Made by a program: the position numbers and the translations under genes. The notes under the pieces are model-generated. The model was not told the origin of the DNA. It did not search any database and saw only the letters and a list, made by a program, of their open reading frames with translations. From positions 372,001-436,000 of the forward strand of contig WOFQ01000015.1 in NCBI GenBank assembly GCA_012184525.1: a stretch of 64,000 nucleotides of DNA, in the 5' to 3' direction. Shown piece by piece: positions 40,413-52,412 of the stretch. Each line of letters begins with the position of its first letter. Position 1 is the stretch's first letter. This DNA is from Xenoacremonium recifei. Lineage: Eukaryota > Ascomycota > Sordariomycetes > Hypocreales > Nectriaceae.

Positions 40413-42104
40413 CAATACATAGGCGCTGGAGGTACCTACGATTTTTGCTACGCCTAGGTAGAAGAAGACTGTATCGGTTTGGTGGTTCTCGATAAATAAA
40501 GCGGAAGTGTGATGGAAACTATGAAGCATATTGTGCTCAGCGATTGCCTTCATCGCGTATGATTCCCGTGTATCCGCTGTCTGCGGCTCGTTGGAGTTGC
40601 GGAGTTCGTGCGGGCTGGTAGCGGGATGGGATGCATTTTTAGGGGCTTGACGCTTTTAGTTCAGAGGGTCTGGGGACGGAATTCGCAAAGGATTCCATGC
40701 GCAAGTCCACCACCACGATACGCAGTCATACGGAGTTGCAGATGCCGAGCCACGGATTACAAGTCACGCAGTCATACGGAGTACCGGAGACAAGATGATC
40801 TCAGAGAGGCAAAGAAGAAGAGGCCTATGCGACACCACACGTCATAAAGAAGGGCAGAGGGAAGGTTGAGACGCATGAACAAAGGCCTCGGGCAGAAACC
40901 CCATGGTAGACATCCCATTGGAAGCCATCAAAGAAAAGCATCGAAACGGGAACCAAACACCATGCAGCTCATGCGTCGGAAAGCCACATTGGCCAGACAC
41001 GAGCTTCCCGTGACTAGCGGCGGCTGGCGCCATTCCAAGAAGAACCCGGCCCCTGGTCTCGTCGTTCATGCTGCTGGGTTGGGACTTGCGATGCATCCAC
41101 TTGCACCACCACCGTCAGCCATCCAATCCAGTCAGCGCTGAGCTGAGCTGAGCTGGAGAAGTCTGGAAGGGTTCTCCTGAGAGCGCCAGCGCCAGCTTCC
41201 TCCTTGGGTTGCAGCAGCCGTCCTGCTAGTGCCGGCGTTGCTGCTAGCCCCCTGGTTCATGTATGTAGCGTCGACGGCGTCAAGTTCGATCCGGCCGGGT
41301 GTCTGCATTGAAGACCGAGTAAATGATGCCATGAGTTGCACCAGACGGGCCACCGAGCACTGATGTGTCTGGGATTCATCTGCAGCGATGAAGACGAACG
41401 GGATGCATCGTTGAGACTGAAGAAGGACGGGAAGTTGAAAGAAGAAAAAAAAAGGGGATGGCCATGACGACTGGAGGGAAGACAGCGAATGAGGTGCGCG
41501 GCGCTTGCCAGCCTAATTATAGGGGATCCAGCACCTGCTGCAGCGCATCTCCAGCGCTTTCCAGAGCAGCAATAGCGCCGCAATGGAATCCAGGGTCCGT
41601 CCCGTGCTATCCCCGTTTATTATCCATCCCTCCACAGGCTCCAAATCGCAGGTTGATCCGGTCCATGTCCAATTGTCCACTCCATCAAGCAAGCCTCTCC
41701 ACCCCCCTCGCCCTGTCAACCCTGAACTGAACTGCACTGAACCATCAGCCTTCCCGGCCCTCGAACTCCCTCCCGTCACGGTCCCTCAACCTCTCCCGTG
41801 TCGACAGCCGTTTCAAGGCTCAGCCTCCGGTTCCAGCGCCCGCCTCGATCTCGCGCTTCTCCAACCCCGTCCCTCATTCGACCACGAAGAAAGCAGCTCG
41901 ACGATAAACGACTCCTTCGACCTCGACGGGGCCTCTTCAGACTCCGAAGCCCCCCCCAGCATCCGTATTCCCTCTAGCCGCATACGAACGTGTCGACAGA
42001 GTGCCTCCTCCTTCTCCATCATGCGAGCGGCCTTGGGCCAGCAGATCGCCGACGACTTCACGTGTTCTACCTAGACCTTCCTTCGACATCGCTAGACCAT
42101 CACC
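40413..42104. promoter_or_regulatory. Long upstream region of the formin gene
   Basis: This 1.7-kb spacer has no clear gene. It contains gagctgagctgagctgagctgg-like pentamers near 41138-41155. An ATG-initiated open frame at 41583..42074 (163 aa, Pro/Ser-rich) ends 30 bp before the formin start. It could be an upstream ORF in a long 5' leader, but its composition is that of pyrimidine-rich noncoding DNA. Confidence 0.45.
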
Positions 42105-45100
42105 ATGTCGTCCGCCGACAAGTCGAGGCAGTCCTCCGGCGGACGATCCCTCTTCTCCCGCGGCAAGCATAAGGACAAGCGCTACACCGAGAATGAGCAG
42201 TTCGACGCCGCCAGCATCATGAGCTCGCGCTCCTCGCGCCACAAGCGAGACTCGTCGGCCGTCTCCATTGAGCGAGCCGGCTCCCCTGACGGCGGCATCA
42301 ACCAGATGGCCGGCGTCATAACGTCAATCCCCTACGACAGCGTCCCCAGCGGCTCCCGATCACCCATACCCATCGAATACCTGCCCAAGGGCGAGCAGAT
42401 GCCGGTGCGCCGCGATCCGCTTCCGCATCACCTCAACCAGGGTGGCCTGGATTTCCATCAGTATCCCAGCTTCGACATGAAGGCCAATTCCCATGCGTCG
42501 GTACGGCCCTCGGCCACCAATGTGACCATGGCCAGCACCGGCAGACAGGCCCAGTACCAGCAATGGGGGCCGTCGCGAGGGAGCACGGCAAGTTCCGCCA
42601 ACGGCGCCTACAACCAGCGATATGATTCGTACATGTCCAACGGCCAGAGCTCTGTCGATAACCTTAGCATATACTCGGGCAACCCCGGCCAGTACTATCG
42701 CGATGGCGGAGCCTCCCGCGCCTCACATGCACCGCTCCCGAGTGCGTCCTCTCAGAGCTCCTACGGCTCTCACACATCGCAACGAGAACAACACCGATTG
42801 ACCAAGTTCCCCGGCCCCGGCCCCGGGATCGGGGGCCACGATGGCTTCCATTTCCCGAAACCCGATGACGATAATGTGGTCGAGCAAATGTTCCTTCAGC
42901 TCATGCAGAAACGAGGATGGCACAATCTCCCGGAGCAAGCCCGACGGCAGATGATGGCCTATCCCTCTCCAAAGAAGTGGACGCTAATATATCAAGACCG
43001 TCTCACCGAGTGGCAAGGCGAGCAGAAGCGAAGACAGTCGGTACGACCTAATCAGTATGCCGCCCCTGATATCACGACGTACTCGGACGAGGAGGGAACG
43101 CCAGAGTGGTATGTGCGGAGGGTCATGGGCGACCAGCTCGACACCAAGGGCATGGGCAGCCTTGAGGTCAACCTCCGAACCCAGCAGATTGGATGGGTTA
43201 AGAGATTTGTCGAATGTCAGGGCCAGGTCGCTCTCGTCACCTTGCTGCTTAAGATCAACCGCAAGACAGCTCAGGGGCCGGCCCAGGACACCCGCATCGA
43301 CAAGAACCTGGACAAGGAGTACGACATCATCAAGTGTATCAAGGCGCTCATGAACAATAAGTTTGGCGCCGATGATGCCCTTGTGCACCAGAATGTCGTC
43401 GTCGCCTTGGCCAGTTCCCTCATATCGCCCCGGTTAACCACGCGAAAGCTTGCCAGCGAAATTCTCACCTTCTTGTGTACCTGGGGCCAAAACGGCGAAG
43501 GTCATCTCAAGGTGATTCAGGCTTTGGACGAATGCAAGGCTTCGTCCGGAGAAAATGGTCGGTTCGACTCCTGGATGCGTCTGGTCGAGGTGACTGTCGA
43601 TGGACGAGGAAAGATGGGCAGTCTAGTCGGTGCCAGCGAGGAGCTGCGCACCGGCGGTATTGGCATGGAGAACTTGCTCATGGAATACGCCGTCACAACG
43701 CTCATCCTGGTCAACATGATTGTCGACGCTCCCGAGAACGACCTGCAACTGAGGGTGCATATCAGGGCCCAGTTCACAGCATGTGGTATCCGGCGCATCT
43801 TGACCAAGATGGAGGCCTTCCAATACGAGCTCCTCGACAAGCAGATTGAGCGGTTCCGCACTAACGAGGCCATTGACTACGAGGACATGCTCGAGAGGGA
43901 GAATAGCAGCATCAAGGATAATGTTGAAGGCGAAGTCAAGGATCTCAACGACCCCGTTCAGATCGCCGATGCTATTCAACAACGACTGCAAGGGACCAAG
44001 ACTCAGGACTACTTTGTCTCCGCTCTCCAACATCTCATGCTCATCAGGGCTCAAGATGGTGAAGAGCGGTTGCGCATGTTTCAGCTGGTCGATTCCATGC
44101 TCAGCTACGTCGCCATGGATAGGAGGTTGCCCAACCTCGATCTCAAGCAGAGCCTGAACTTCACAGTCCAGAGTCTGCTTGACAAGCTACACACAGACTC
44201 TGAAGCCCGGCAGGCTCAGGATGAGGCTCTCGAATCGCGGCAAATCGCCGAAGCCGCAATGGCTGAGCGTGACGAGATGCGAGCTCAACTGGCACTGGGC
44301 GCAGATGGACTCGTGGCCAAACTGCAGAAACAACTGGAAGAGCAGTCGCGGTTCATTGATGCTCAACGGCGGCAAGCAGACGGTCTCAAGGCTGAATTGG
44401 AGAGTATACAAACTCTCCGAGCCAAGGAGGCTCAACGTAACGAGCTGGAGACACGAGAATTGTACCTGATGCTCCGAGATGCTCAAGATGTTGCTGCTTC
44501 CAACGCTGTCAAGAGCAGTACTACCAAGGGCGTCCCAACCGAGGATCCTTCACGTATGCAAGGTATATTGGATCGCGAACGGCTCATGGAGCGGCTCCAG
44601 ATGCAAATTGAGAGGCAAAAGACTCAGTACAAGCTGGAAGGCCGCGTCTGGGGAGATGCTGTTGGACCCTCGGACCGGCTACGCGCTCTCCGAGAAGAAA
44701 TGGACGAAGGACGTCCCTCGACGCCCCCGGGAGGTGGTACGCCGCCGCCCAACTTTACCAACAGTGTGCTTGGAAGCATTCATCGGTCGACGAGGATACC
44801 GCGCAAGCCCCTCAACCTTCGACGAGATTCGACGGCTGATCCCATGGCTGAAGATGGTGAGGAGATGTATGACGATGAGGGTGTCATCTACGAGAAGCCT
44901 AGGATAATCGAGATGAAGCGGCCCACCATCGACCCCAAGCAGCAGGCTGGCTTGCTTGGTGAAATTGGCTCCAAGGTCAAGAAGTATGATGCTAGCGACT
45001 CAGAGGATGGCGACGAAGCTGCTACTACTGGTCCCTCTCATCCAAGCCTGGAATCCGACTCGCCCATCACACCTCCTGCAGATGGCGAAGCTCCCAAGAT

Positions 45101-47359
45101 CGAGGTCACAGGGGCTTCCGGAGCACCTCCCCCTCCTCCGCCTCCGCCGCCGCCCCCTATGCCTGGACAACTGCCGGGCATGCCTCCACCACCCCCTCCG
45201 CCTCCTATGCCCGGGCAGCTACCGGGAATGCCTCCTCCGCCTCCCGCGCCGCCAATGCCTGGAATGCTCTCTCCTACATCGGCTGGTGGGCCTCCTCCTC
45301 CTCCACCTCCTCCGCCCATGCCTGGAACTCCTGGTGCCATGCCGCCGCCTCCTCCTCCACCCATGCCCGGTTCCATGTCCGGTCACTTCTTGTCACAGAA
45401 GCCCGCCTTTGCACCTACTCCTAGCATCGGCCTGCCAGTGGTACGACCAAAGAAGAAGCTCAAGGCTCTCCATTGGGACAAGGTCGATGCCCCTGAGACG
45501 AGTCACTGGGCAGCTCATACTCCGTCTGCTGAGGAACGAGAAGAGAAGTATAACGAGCTCAGCAAAAAGGGTATCCTGGATGAGGTCGAGAAGCTGTTCA
45601 TGGCCAAAGAGATCAAGAAGCTTGGTGTTGGGAGCTCTAAGAAGGATGACAAGAAGCAAATCATTTCTTCCGATTTGCGGAAGGCTTACGGTATGCAATG
45701 CAGACTCTTTACGTTTCTTGACTTTGCTAATTTGACCCAGAAATTGCTTTTGCCAAAATGTCCCAGTACTCTGTTGAGAAGATTGTACAGATGATCATCC
45801 ATTGTGACACGGACGTATTGGACAATCCTGTGGTCATGGACTTTTTGCAAAAGGACGACCTGTGCAATATTCCAGACAACACGGCCAAGCAAATGGCGCC
45901 TTACAGCAAGGATCTCACTGGGCCTGATGCTAATAACCAGACTCGCGAGCAAGATCCAGCTGAACTCACCCGACAAGATCAGATCTATCTTTACACGGCG
46001 TTCGAATTGCATCATTACTGGAAGAGCAGGATGAGAGCTCTTGCGCTGACCAGGAGTTTTGAGCCTGATTACGAAGAAATCAACAACAAGATCCACCAGG
46101 TGGTGCAAGTTTCTGAGTCGCTTCGTGACTCCGTAGCGCTCATGAACGTTCTTGGCCTTATTTTGGATATCGGTAACTACATGAACGACGCTAACAAGCA
46201 AGCGCGTGGTTTCAAGCTCAGCTCTCTGGCTAGACTGGGCATGGTCAAGGACGACAAGAACGAATCGACATTGGCAGATCTGGTGGAACGAATCGTGCGG
46301 AATCAATACCCTGAGTGGGAAGGCTTTGCGAACGACATTGGCGCTGTGATGATGGCGCAGAAGATCAATATCGAACAACTACAAACGGACGCGAAGAAGT
46401 ACATTGATAATATCCGCAACGTCCAACAGTCTCTGGATTCTGGAAATCTGAGCGATCCCAAGAAATTCCATCCTGAGGATCGGGTCAACCAGATCGTTCA
46501 AAGGTGTATGAAGGAGGCTAGAAGGAAGGCAGAGCAGATGGAGTTGTACCTGGATGAGATGATGCGGACATATAAGGATATCATGGTGTTCTATGGCGAA
46601 GACCCCACGGACGAAAACGCCCGGAGAGACTTCTTCTCCAAACTGGCCATGTTCGTGTCGGAATGGAAGAAGTCGCGGGACAAGAACATCCAGTTCGAAG
46701 AGACAAGGAAGCGCAACGAGGCGTCGATGAAACGGAAGCATGCCCAACTCAAGGCCAATACGGGCTCGGCCGAACCTGGGCCGGCATCGCCATCGAGTAC
46801 AGGCGCCATGGATTCGCTGCTCGAGAAGCTCCGTGCTGCGGCGCCACAAGCCCGGGATCAGAGAGACCGGCGGCGACGTGCGCGTCTCAAGGACAGACAC
46901 CAAGTCCGTGTGGCATCTGGGCAGAACATACCCGATCTCAACGAGATCCCCGAGGCCGAGGTCACGCTCAAGACCAAGGAGCCGACAATCGCCGAGGACG
47001 GGAGCCTGGTCAGCCCGAGCCTTTCATCGCCGCGCGAGGGCGAGGACGTCGCGGACCGTGCTGCTGCTCTACTACAGGGCATGCGTGGTGGCGACGGCGC
47101 CGACGAGAACGATCCCGAGAAGCGAGAAAGCCTGCGCAAGGCGAGACGGCAAACGGCAGAGGAAGAGCGCCGACTAAGGAGAAGGAGGAGAGAGAAGGCG
47201 ACGGCAAGCCAACCCGATGAGGTCAAAGAAGACCCCAAGGAAGAGGCCAAAGAAGAAGCCAAGGATGAGGCTGCAGAAGCGGCGCCAGCGGAAGATGTAC
47301 CACCACCAGCAGCGACACCCGCTGCCAACGGCACGGAAGAAGAGGAGGAAAAGGCATAG
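42105..47359 (+). CDS. BNI1: Diaphanous-related formin (SepA/Bni1 type)
   Basis: Two exons, 42105..45690 and 45741..47359, give 1734 aa. The 50-bp intron (GTATGC ... CCCAG, phase 1) joins SDLRKAY to EIAFAKMSQYSVEK inside FH2. The protein nucleates and elongates actin filaments for cables, septation and polarised hyphal growth. Domains in order are: Ser-rich N-terminus; Rho-GTPase-binding/FH3 region (about 240-690, with VEQMFLQLMQKRGWHNLPEQAR and the armadillo-like repeats); coiled coil (about 690-880); FH1 (about 1008-1095, five proline runs that bind profilin); FH2 (about 1110-1510, with KKKLKALHWDKV and LGLILDIGNYMNDANKQARGFKLSSL); and the DAD MDSLLEKLRAAAP (about 1552-1564) followed by basic residues. 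GBD plus DAD imply autoinhibition released by a Rho GTPase. The acidic C-tail is common in fungal formins. Gene intact. Confidence 0.96.
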
Positions 47360-47648
47360 AGTGGATTGATTGATTGATTGAAAGCTGCATCAATATCTGA
47401 GCGAGGATCAAAGAGTATATAACCGAGCGCCGTACGTAATGTCTACATTAGCAGCACATAGCGTGGGTCACAGAGCGTTTGTGTGAAATGGGAAAGGAAA
47501 ATTATTGTCAAACTCGTTGCAAGTGAATTCTCTATAAACAGCCGGGTAGTAACATGCAAGGCTTTTACAGGCAGCATAAAGTGTTTTCCATCCAAGCTAA
47601 ACAGACACCGAAACTCCAACCCTGTGGATATCATAACTTCATAACCTC
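47360..47648. other. Convergent 3' spacer
   Basis: This short stretch lies between the facing stop codons of the formin and the snRNP protein genes. It carries a short 'attg' tandem (tggattgattgattgattg near 47363-47380). Nothing else is seen. Confidence 0.5.
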
Positions 47649-48338
47649 CTACCGCGACGGACTCAATGGCCGGTTGAATCCTCCCTGGCGATTCATGTAC
47701 TGCCGATACTCCGTCTTCTTCTCCTTATGCACCGCCCCGACATTATTCCCCGCAACTTTCTTGCCCTTCGTGCTGCCGAACGACCCAAAGCCCATCATGG
47801 CCTGCATGGCCGCCATGTCGGGATCCATCTCTTCTTCCACGACAGGCTCCTCGTCGGAGCCATCAGCAGGAGGATCCGCCTTTGCAGGGGGTGAGTTTGC
47901 GGGTGGTGAGGCTGTACCGTGCCCGACATTGAAGGATATGGGTTTCTTGGGCGGTGGTGAGGCCCGGCGCGCAGGGGGTGAGGCCGAGCGGCGTGGGCGG
48001 TGGTCTGTTCGGTCGGGGATGCTTCTTGCGCCGTCGTCGCGCCGGCGGTCGTCTCTCCTGCCCCGGTCTGTGTCCCGGTCTCGGGGGCCTCGATCGCGAG
48101 GGCGGTCAAAGTCGCGGTCGCGATCCCGGGGTCGGCGGTCTCGTGAGCGGGAGCGGGAGCGGTAGTTGCGCCGGTCGTCTCTGTCGCGATCTCTGCGATC
48201 AGGCGCATCGCGGTCCCGGTCTCTGCGATCACCGCCGCGGTCTCGGTCTCGGTCTCTGTCGCGGCGGCGGTCGCGACGGTCGGACTCGTCCCACATTTGG
48301 CGGCTGTCTGGCCGGTGGCGGCGGCGGGAGTCACTCAT
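47649..48338 (-). CDS. U4/U6.U5 tri-snRNP 27-kDa protein (SNRNP27-like)
   Basis: Single exon, 229 aa. A long Arg/Asp/Ser-rich N-terminal region of RD, RDR and RS repeats is followed by a Pro-rich linker and the conserved C-terminal domain: MAAMQAMMGFGSFGSTKGKK, then VAGNNVGAV and YRQYMNRQGGFNRPL. This C-terminus is diagnostic of the spliceosomal 27K protein, a nuclear tri-snRNP component involved in 5' splice-site handling before activation. The N-terminal RD/RS repeats are typical. It is divergent from glucosidase I with 313 bp between starts. Confidence 0.94.
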   Translation of the reverse strand: MSDSRRRHRPDSRQMWDESDRRDRRRDRDRDRDRGGDRRDRDRDAPDRRDRDRDDRRNYRSRSRSRDRRPRDRDRDFDRPRDRGPRDRDTDRGRRDDRRRDDGARSIPDRTDHRPRRSASPPARRASPPPKKPISFNVGHGTASPPANSPPAKADPPADGSDEEPVVEEEMDPDMAAMQAMMGFGSFGSTKGKKVAGNNVGAVHKEKKTEYRQYMNRQGGFNRPLSPSR

Positions 48339-48651
48339 CTTGTTTGCGGTGGTGTTGAGTGGAAGGTTGAGAATGTGATGGAAGAGGCTGAGGATGATCT
48401 AGAAATTGGAGGCTTGAGGCGCAAGTGTGGGGCAGGAACAAGGAGCTGTGGCTGGTGGAGCTGCGTGATTGGTCGGAGCTCTGGCCCCTGTCCTGGCTCA
48501 GGAGCTGGTGAATCGTCAGCCTTGCTCACCCGCAATTCAACGTGTTCAACTCCAGGCACGAGCTCCATGAACGCCTCAAAACCACTCTAAAATTTCATTT
48601 CCTGACACTTCCTCTCAACCATCCAGACGACAGAGTCATATCTGCCTGGTC
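48339..48651. promoter_or_regulatory. Shared promoter, snRNP 27K / glucosidase I
   Basis: These 313 bp lie between opposite start codons, so both promoters lie here. No TATA box is evident, as is usual for housekeeping genes. Confidence 0.45.
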
Positions 48652-51196
48652 ATGGGGAGAATTGCCCAATTCGCCTCTGCGGGCCTGCTGGCCTTGGGCG
48701 GCGTCTCCGCTGCTGGCGATGCTGGCGTCCTCACCAGTGAGATTGGGCGGTTGAACAACCAAAGCCTGTTTTGGGGTCCTTACAAGCCGAATCTGTACTT
48801 CGGCGTGAGGCCGAGAACACCGCATGCTCTGTGGTCGGGGCTTATGTGGGGGAAGATTGACACCTACCAGGACATCCAGAAGAGTGAGTGTGATAGCTTG
48901 GGGAAGAGTCGCAGTTTACTAACATGAAGTAGGTTTCCGGTACACGTGTGAGCAGACGGAAGATATCCATGGGTATGGTTGGGATGAGTATGATGCCAGG
49001 AATGGTGGCATTCAGTCCATCCACGATGAGGGCAACCTGATCGACTTGACCACCTCCTTTGTGAAAGTCCCCGGCGGAAGCCATGGTGGCAGCTGGGCTG
49101 TCAGGATCAAGGGCGAACTCCAAGAGGATGCGCCAAAAGATACCAACACTATGGTATACTACTACATCGTTCAGGAGGGCGAGGGAGAGCTGGGAGTGCA
49201 AGGAGAAGGAACGAAGAATGGATTCGAGGGAGACGTTGTCATTGAAGGCCGTTCCGAAAGTCTGGGCAGCTACAAACTCGTCGTCACCGAGGGCACCGGA
49301 GATCACCCAACCAGTGACGTCGATTTCCTGTCTGATCGAGAGGGCGACAAGACGGTAGTGGCCAGTACCGATGTTCCGGACACCGTCGCCTGGCAGGCTC
49401 AGCCCGTCGTGTACCGCCAGCTCCAAGAGGAGGTCCAATTCGTTCAGGAGCGCGTCGACATGGAGAACCCGCCTCCGCCGTGGCAAGTCTACCGACTGCC
49501 GCACAAGCCTGGTGTCGGAAACGTGCAGATTGTGCAAAAGACGTTCACGGGGGACTTTGAGTTTGACGTCCTGTTCTCGTCGGCATCGGCTGGCCGAGAG
49601 CTCACGTCGGAGGACCTGACGCGCGAGATCAAGCAGACTTCCGAAGCCTTTGCGGATCGCTTCTCGGCTATCTTCGACCTCAAGGCCCCTTTCACGGCTG
49701 CCAAGTACAAGAAGTTCGGAAAGAGCATGTTCTCGAACCTCCTCGGAGGTGTGGGCTACTTCTACGGACACCAGCTCATCGATCGGTCTTATGCGTCTGA
49801 GTACGAGGAGGAGAATGACGAGTTCTGGGTCGAGGCTGCGGAGGCGCGGGCCAGGAAGCTTCAGCAGAATGAGGGCCCCTATGAGCTGTTCACGAGTGTG
49901 CCCTCGCGTCCGTTCTTCCCGCGTGGATTCCTCTGGGATGAGGGCTTCCACCTCATCCCCATCGCGGACTGGGATATCGATCTCACCCTCGAGATTGTCA
50001 AAAGTTGGTATAACACCATGGATGAGGATGGTTGGATCCCACGCGAGCAGATCCTTGGACCTGAGGCGCGAAGCCGCGTCCCCGAGGAGTTCCAGGTTCA
50101 GTATCCGCACTATGCCAACCCGCCGACGCTCTTCCTCATCATCGAGGGTTTCATGGAACGGCTACGTGCAGCAAATGGCACCCAGCCACCCGCCAAGGAG
50201 ACCATCTCGCAGGAGGATCCTCTGCAGACCGCCCATCTGGACAACATCGAACTCGGCGAGGACTTCCTCCGCAAGATCTACCCCCTCCTCCGCCGCCAGT
50301 ACGAATGGTTCCGCAAGACGCAACGCGGTGATATCAAGTCCTACGATCGCGAGGCGTTCTCGACCCGTGAGGCCTACCGCTGGCGCGGCCGCACCGAGAC
50401 ACACGTCCTGACCAGCGGCCTCGATGACTACCCGCGGCCGCAGCCCCCGAGTCCAGGCGAGTTACACGTGGACCTCATGTCGTGGGTTGGTCTGATGACC
50501 AAGTCATTGATGAACATTGCCGACGCGCTGGGCATGGCCGAGGACGTGGACGAGTACAAGACAGTGCTGCACGCTATTCAGCGCAACCTTGATGATCTGC
50601 ATTGGTCGGAGAAAGAGGGCTGTTACTGCGACGCCACGATTGACGAGTTTGAGGAGCACGCGCTGGTCTGCCACAAGGGGTACATCTCGCTGTTCCCATT
50701 CCTTGTTGGCATAATGGATGTCAACAATCCGAAGCTGGGTCGCATTTTGGACTTGATCGGTGATGAAGACCATTTGTTTAGTCCTCACGGACTGCGAAGT
50801 TTGAGCAAGCAGGACGAGTTCTATGAGACAGGCGAGAACTATTGGCGCAGTCCCGTGTGGATGCCCATTAACTATCTCGCTGTGTCGCAACTTCGAGTAA
50901 GATATGCTTCCCCTTTCCCCTTGAGCATGTGACTGACAAATTGTTTGCAGAACGTCGCAACGCAGACCGGCCCATTCCAGCGCCAGGCAGCGGACCTCTT
51001 CTCGCGCCTGCGGAAGAACCTCGTCGACACGATTTACAAGAGCTGGGAGGAGACGGGCTTCGCATGGGAGCAGTACAACCCGGACACGGGGGCAGGACAA
51101 CGCACGCAGCACTTCACCGGCTGGACGAGTCTCGTGGTCAAGGTGATGGCGATGGAAGACGTCGAGGTGGCGGAGGAGGGCAAGGACGAGCTATGA
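48652..51196 (+). CDS. CWH41: ER mannosyl-oligosaccharide glucosidase (glucosidase I, GH63)
   Basis: Three exons, 48652..48883, 48933..50896 and 50951..51196, give 813 aa. Introns are 49 bp (GTGAGT ... GTAG) and 54 bp (GTAAGA ... GCAG). The N-terminus has a hydrophobic segment (about residues 6-21, ending in VSAAG) that serves as signal peptide or anchor. The enzyme removes the terminal alpha-1,2 glucose from Glc3Man9GlcNAc2 on nascent glycoproteins in the ER lumen. The GH63 N-domain shows NQSLFWGPYKPNLYFGVRPR and MWGKIDTYQD. The catalytic (alpha/alpha)6 barrel contains RPFFPRGFLWDEGFHLIPIADWD (presented in two parts), ESWLLDWI-like AYRWRGRTETHVLTSGLDDYPRP and FTGWTSLVV near the end. The length matches yeast Cwh41. 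Antisense open frames here are shadows. Confidence 0.96.
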
Positions 51197-51757
51197 AGGA
51201 TCATAACCGAGGCATGAAATATTGAGGCGCACTATGATGCAGGAACACACATGGGATGAGGCAACACAGACAGGGCCTTGGGAGGCGTGTAGATACATAG
51301 CACATAGAGAGAGGCTTGGGCGGTTTCAGAGCGCCGGCCTGACTCGAGGACTCGGTCACGAAGGCATGGCTCGAAGCCCGGATGATGCGAGAAACATGAC
51401 GTACAAAGACGGTTGCACTCCCGTTGACTCGACCGTCTAGACACACATCAATATCTCACATCACATCACATCACTGCCAACCTGGCTTCTAGAAGCACCA
51501 AATGCAACGCTTACCGCGCGCACAAAAGATCGCGGAGCTCGTCGGTCGTAATATCGGCACCGCCTGCGCAACGGTCTCGCCGATCTGACGGACGGGCGCG
51601 TGCTCTCCCCGTCGCCGCCCGGATGTGCGCAGCAGCAACGCCGGTGCTACGGACTGGTTACCGAGAGACAAGTTTCGGTACCTGCAGAGGCGTCTGTGAG
51701 ATCCGGGGAGGAGGAGGAGGGGCCGGGAGGGTGGGCGGCGGTCGGGGATGAGCAGCT

Positions 51758-51796
51758 CTCTGAGTGAGTGAGTGAGTGAGTGAGTGGGTGAGTGAT
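51758..51796. repeat. GAGT tetranucleotide run
   Basis: About nine copies of gagt are present, the last ones varied (gggt), in an intergenic region. It is an ordinary microsatellite. Confidence 0.85.
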
Positions 51797-52272
51797 GTCA
51801 GGGGGTGTGTCAGCAGGGGCTCTCGCGTGAGGGCTGGCTGACGGCGGTGATGTCAGGGGCAGGAGTCTCGGTGGGGGTTTTGGCCGAGGAATCTTTGCAG
51901 TTTGGAATTGCTTTTGTTTCGTCGCTTTTGTTTCGTCGCAGGCTGTTATTTCTCCCGTGTTGGATGGGGGGGATGTGGGAGAGAGAATACGGGGCCGGGG
52001 AAAGCTCGTGTCAACGGGAGCTATCGATTTGCTATTCCTGACAGCGCGGTTGATTGGCGGGCCGATCGACAGGGAAGTGGGAGTCTGGCCGAGGTGTAGT
52101 ACGAGAAGAGAAAACTCCTGCGAAGATGATCGACGGTAGGCAGGCAGGCAGAGCAGAGACTCATCTGAGACACGGATCGCGATCAGGGCCTCGGGTGTAT
52201 CACGAGGGAGGGAGGATGCGAATCCTGCTGCCGCGGGACAACGGGCGGCGGCGGCGGCGCAGGGTTCATCAG

Positions 52273-52412
52273 ATCGCATCGCATCGCATCGCATCGAAAC
52301 GCATGTGAATCTGATGCTGGGCTGGGCTGGGCTGACCAGGCCTCGAGACACCAGAAGCAGGCGTGAGGCACCGGTCCCAGACTCTTGGGACGGCGATGCG
52401 ATGCGATGCGAT
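52273..52412. repeat. Inverted pair of GCATC/GATGC arrays
   Basis: The left array 52273-52296 is atcgc-type (gcatc units, nearly five). The right array 52394-52412 is cgatg-type units. The right array is the exact reverse complement of 19 bases of the left one, with about 97 bp between. The arms could pair as a hairpin. Confidence 0.85.

Noticed and set aside
48842..50110. 422-codon minus-strand open frame inside the glucosidase I gene
   Set aside because: It is the antisense shadow of a highly conserved GH63 exon with strong third-position GC. No protein family features are seen.
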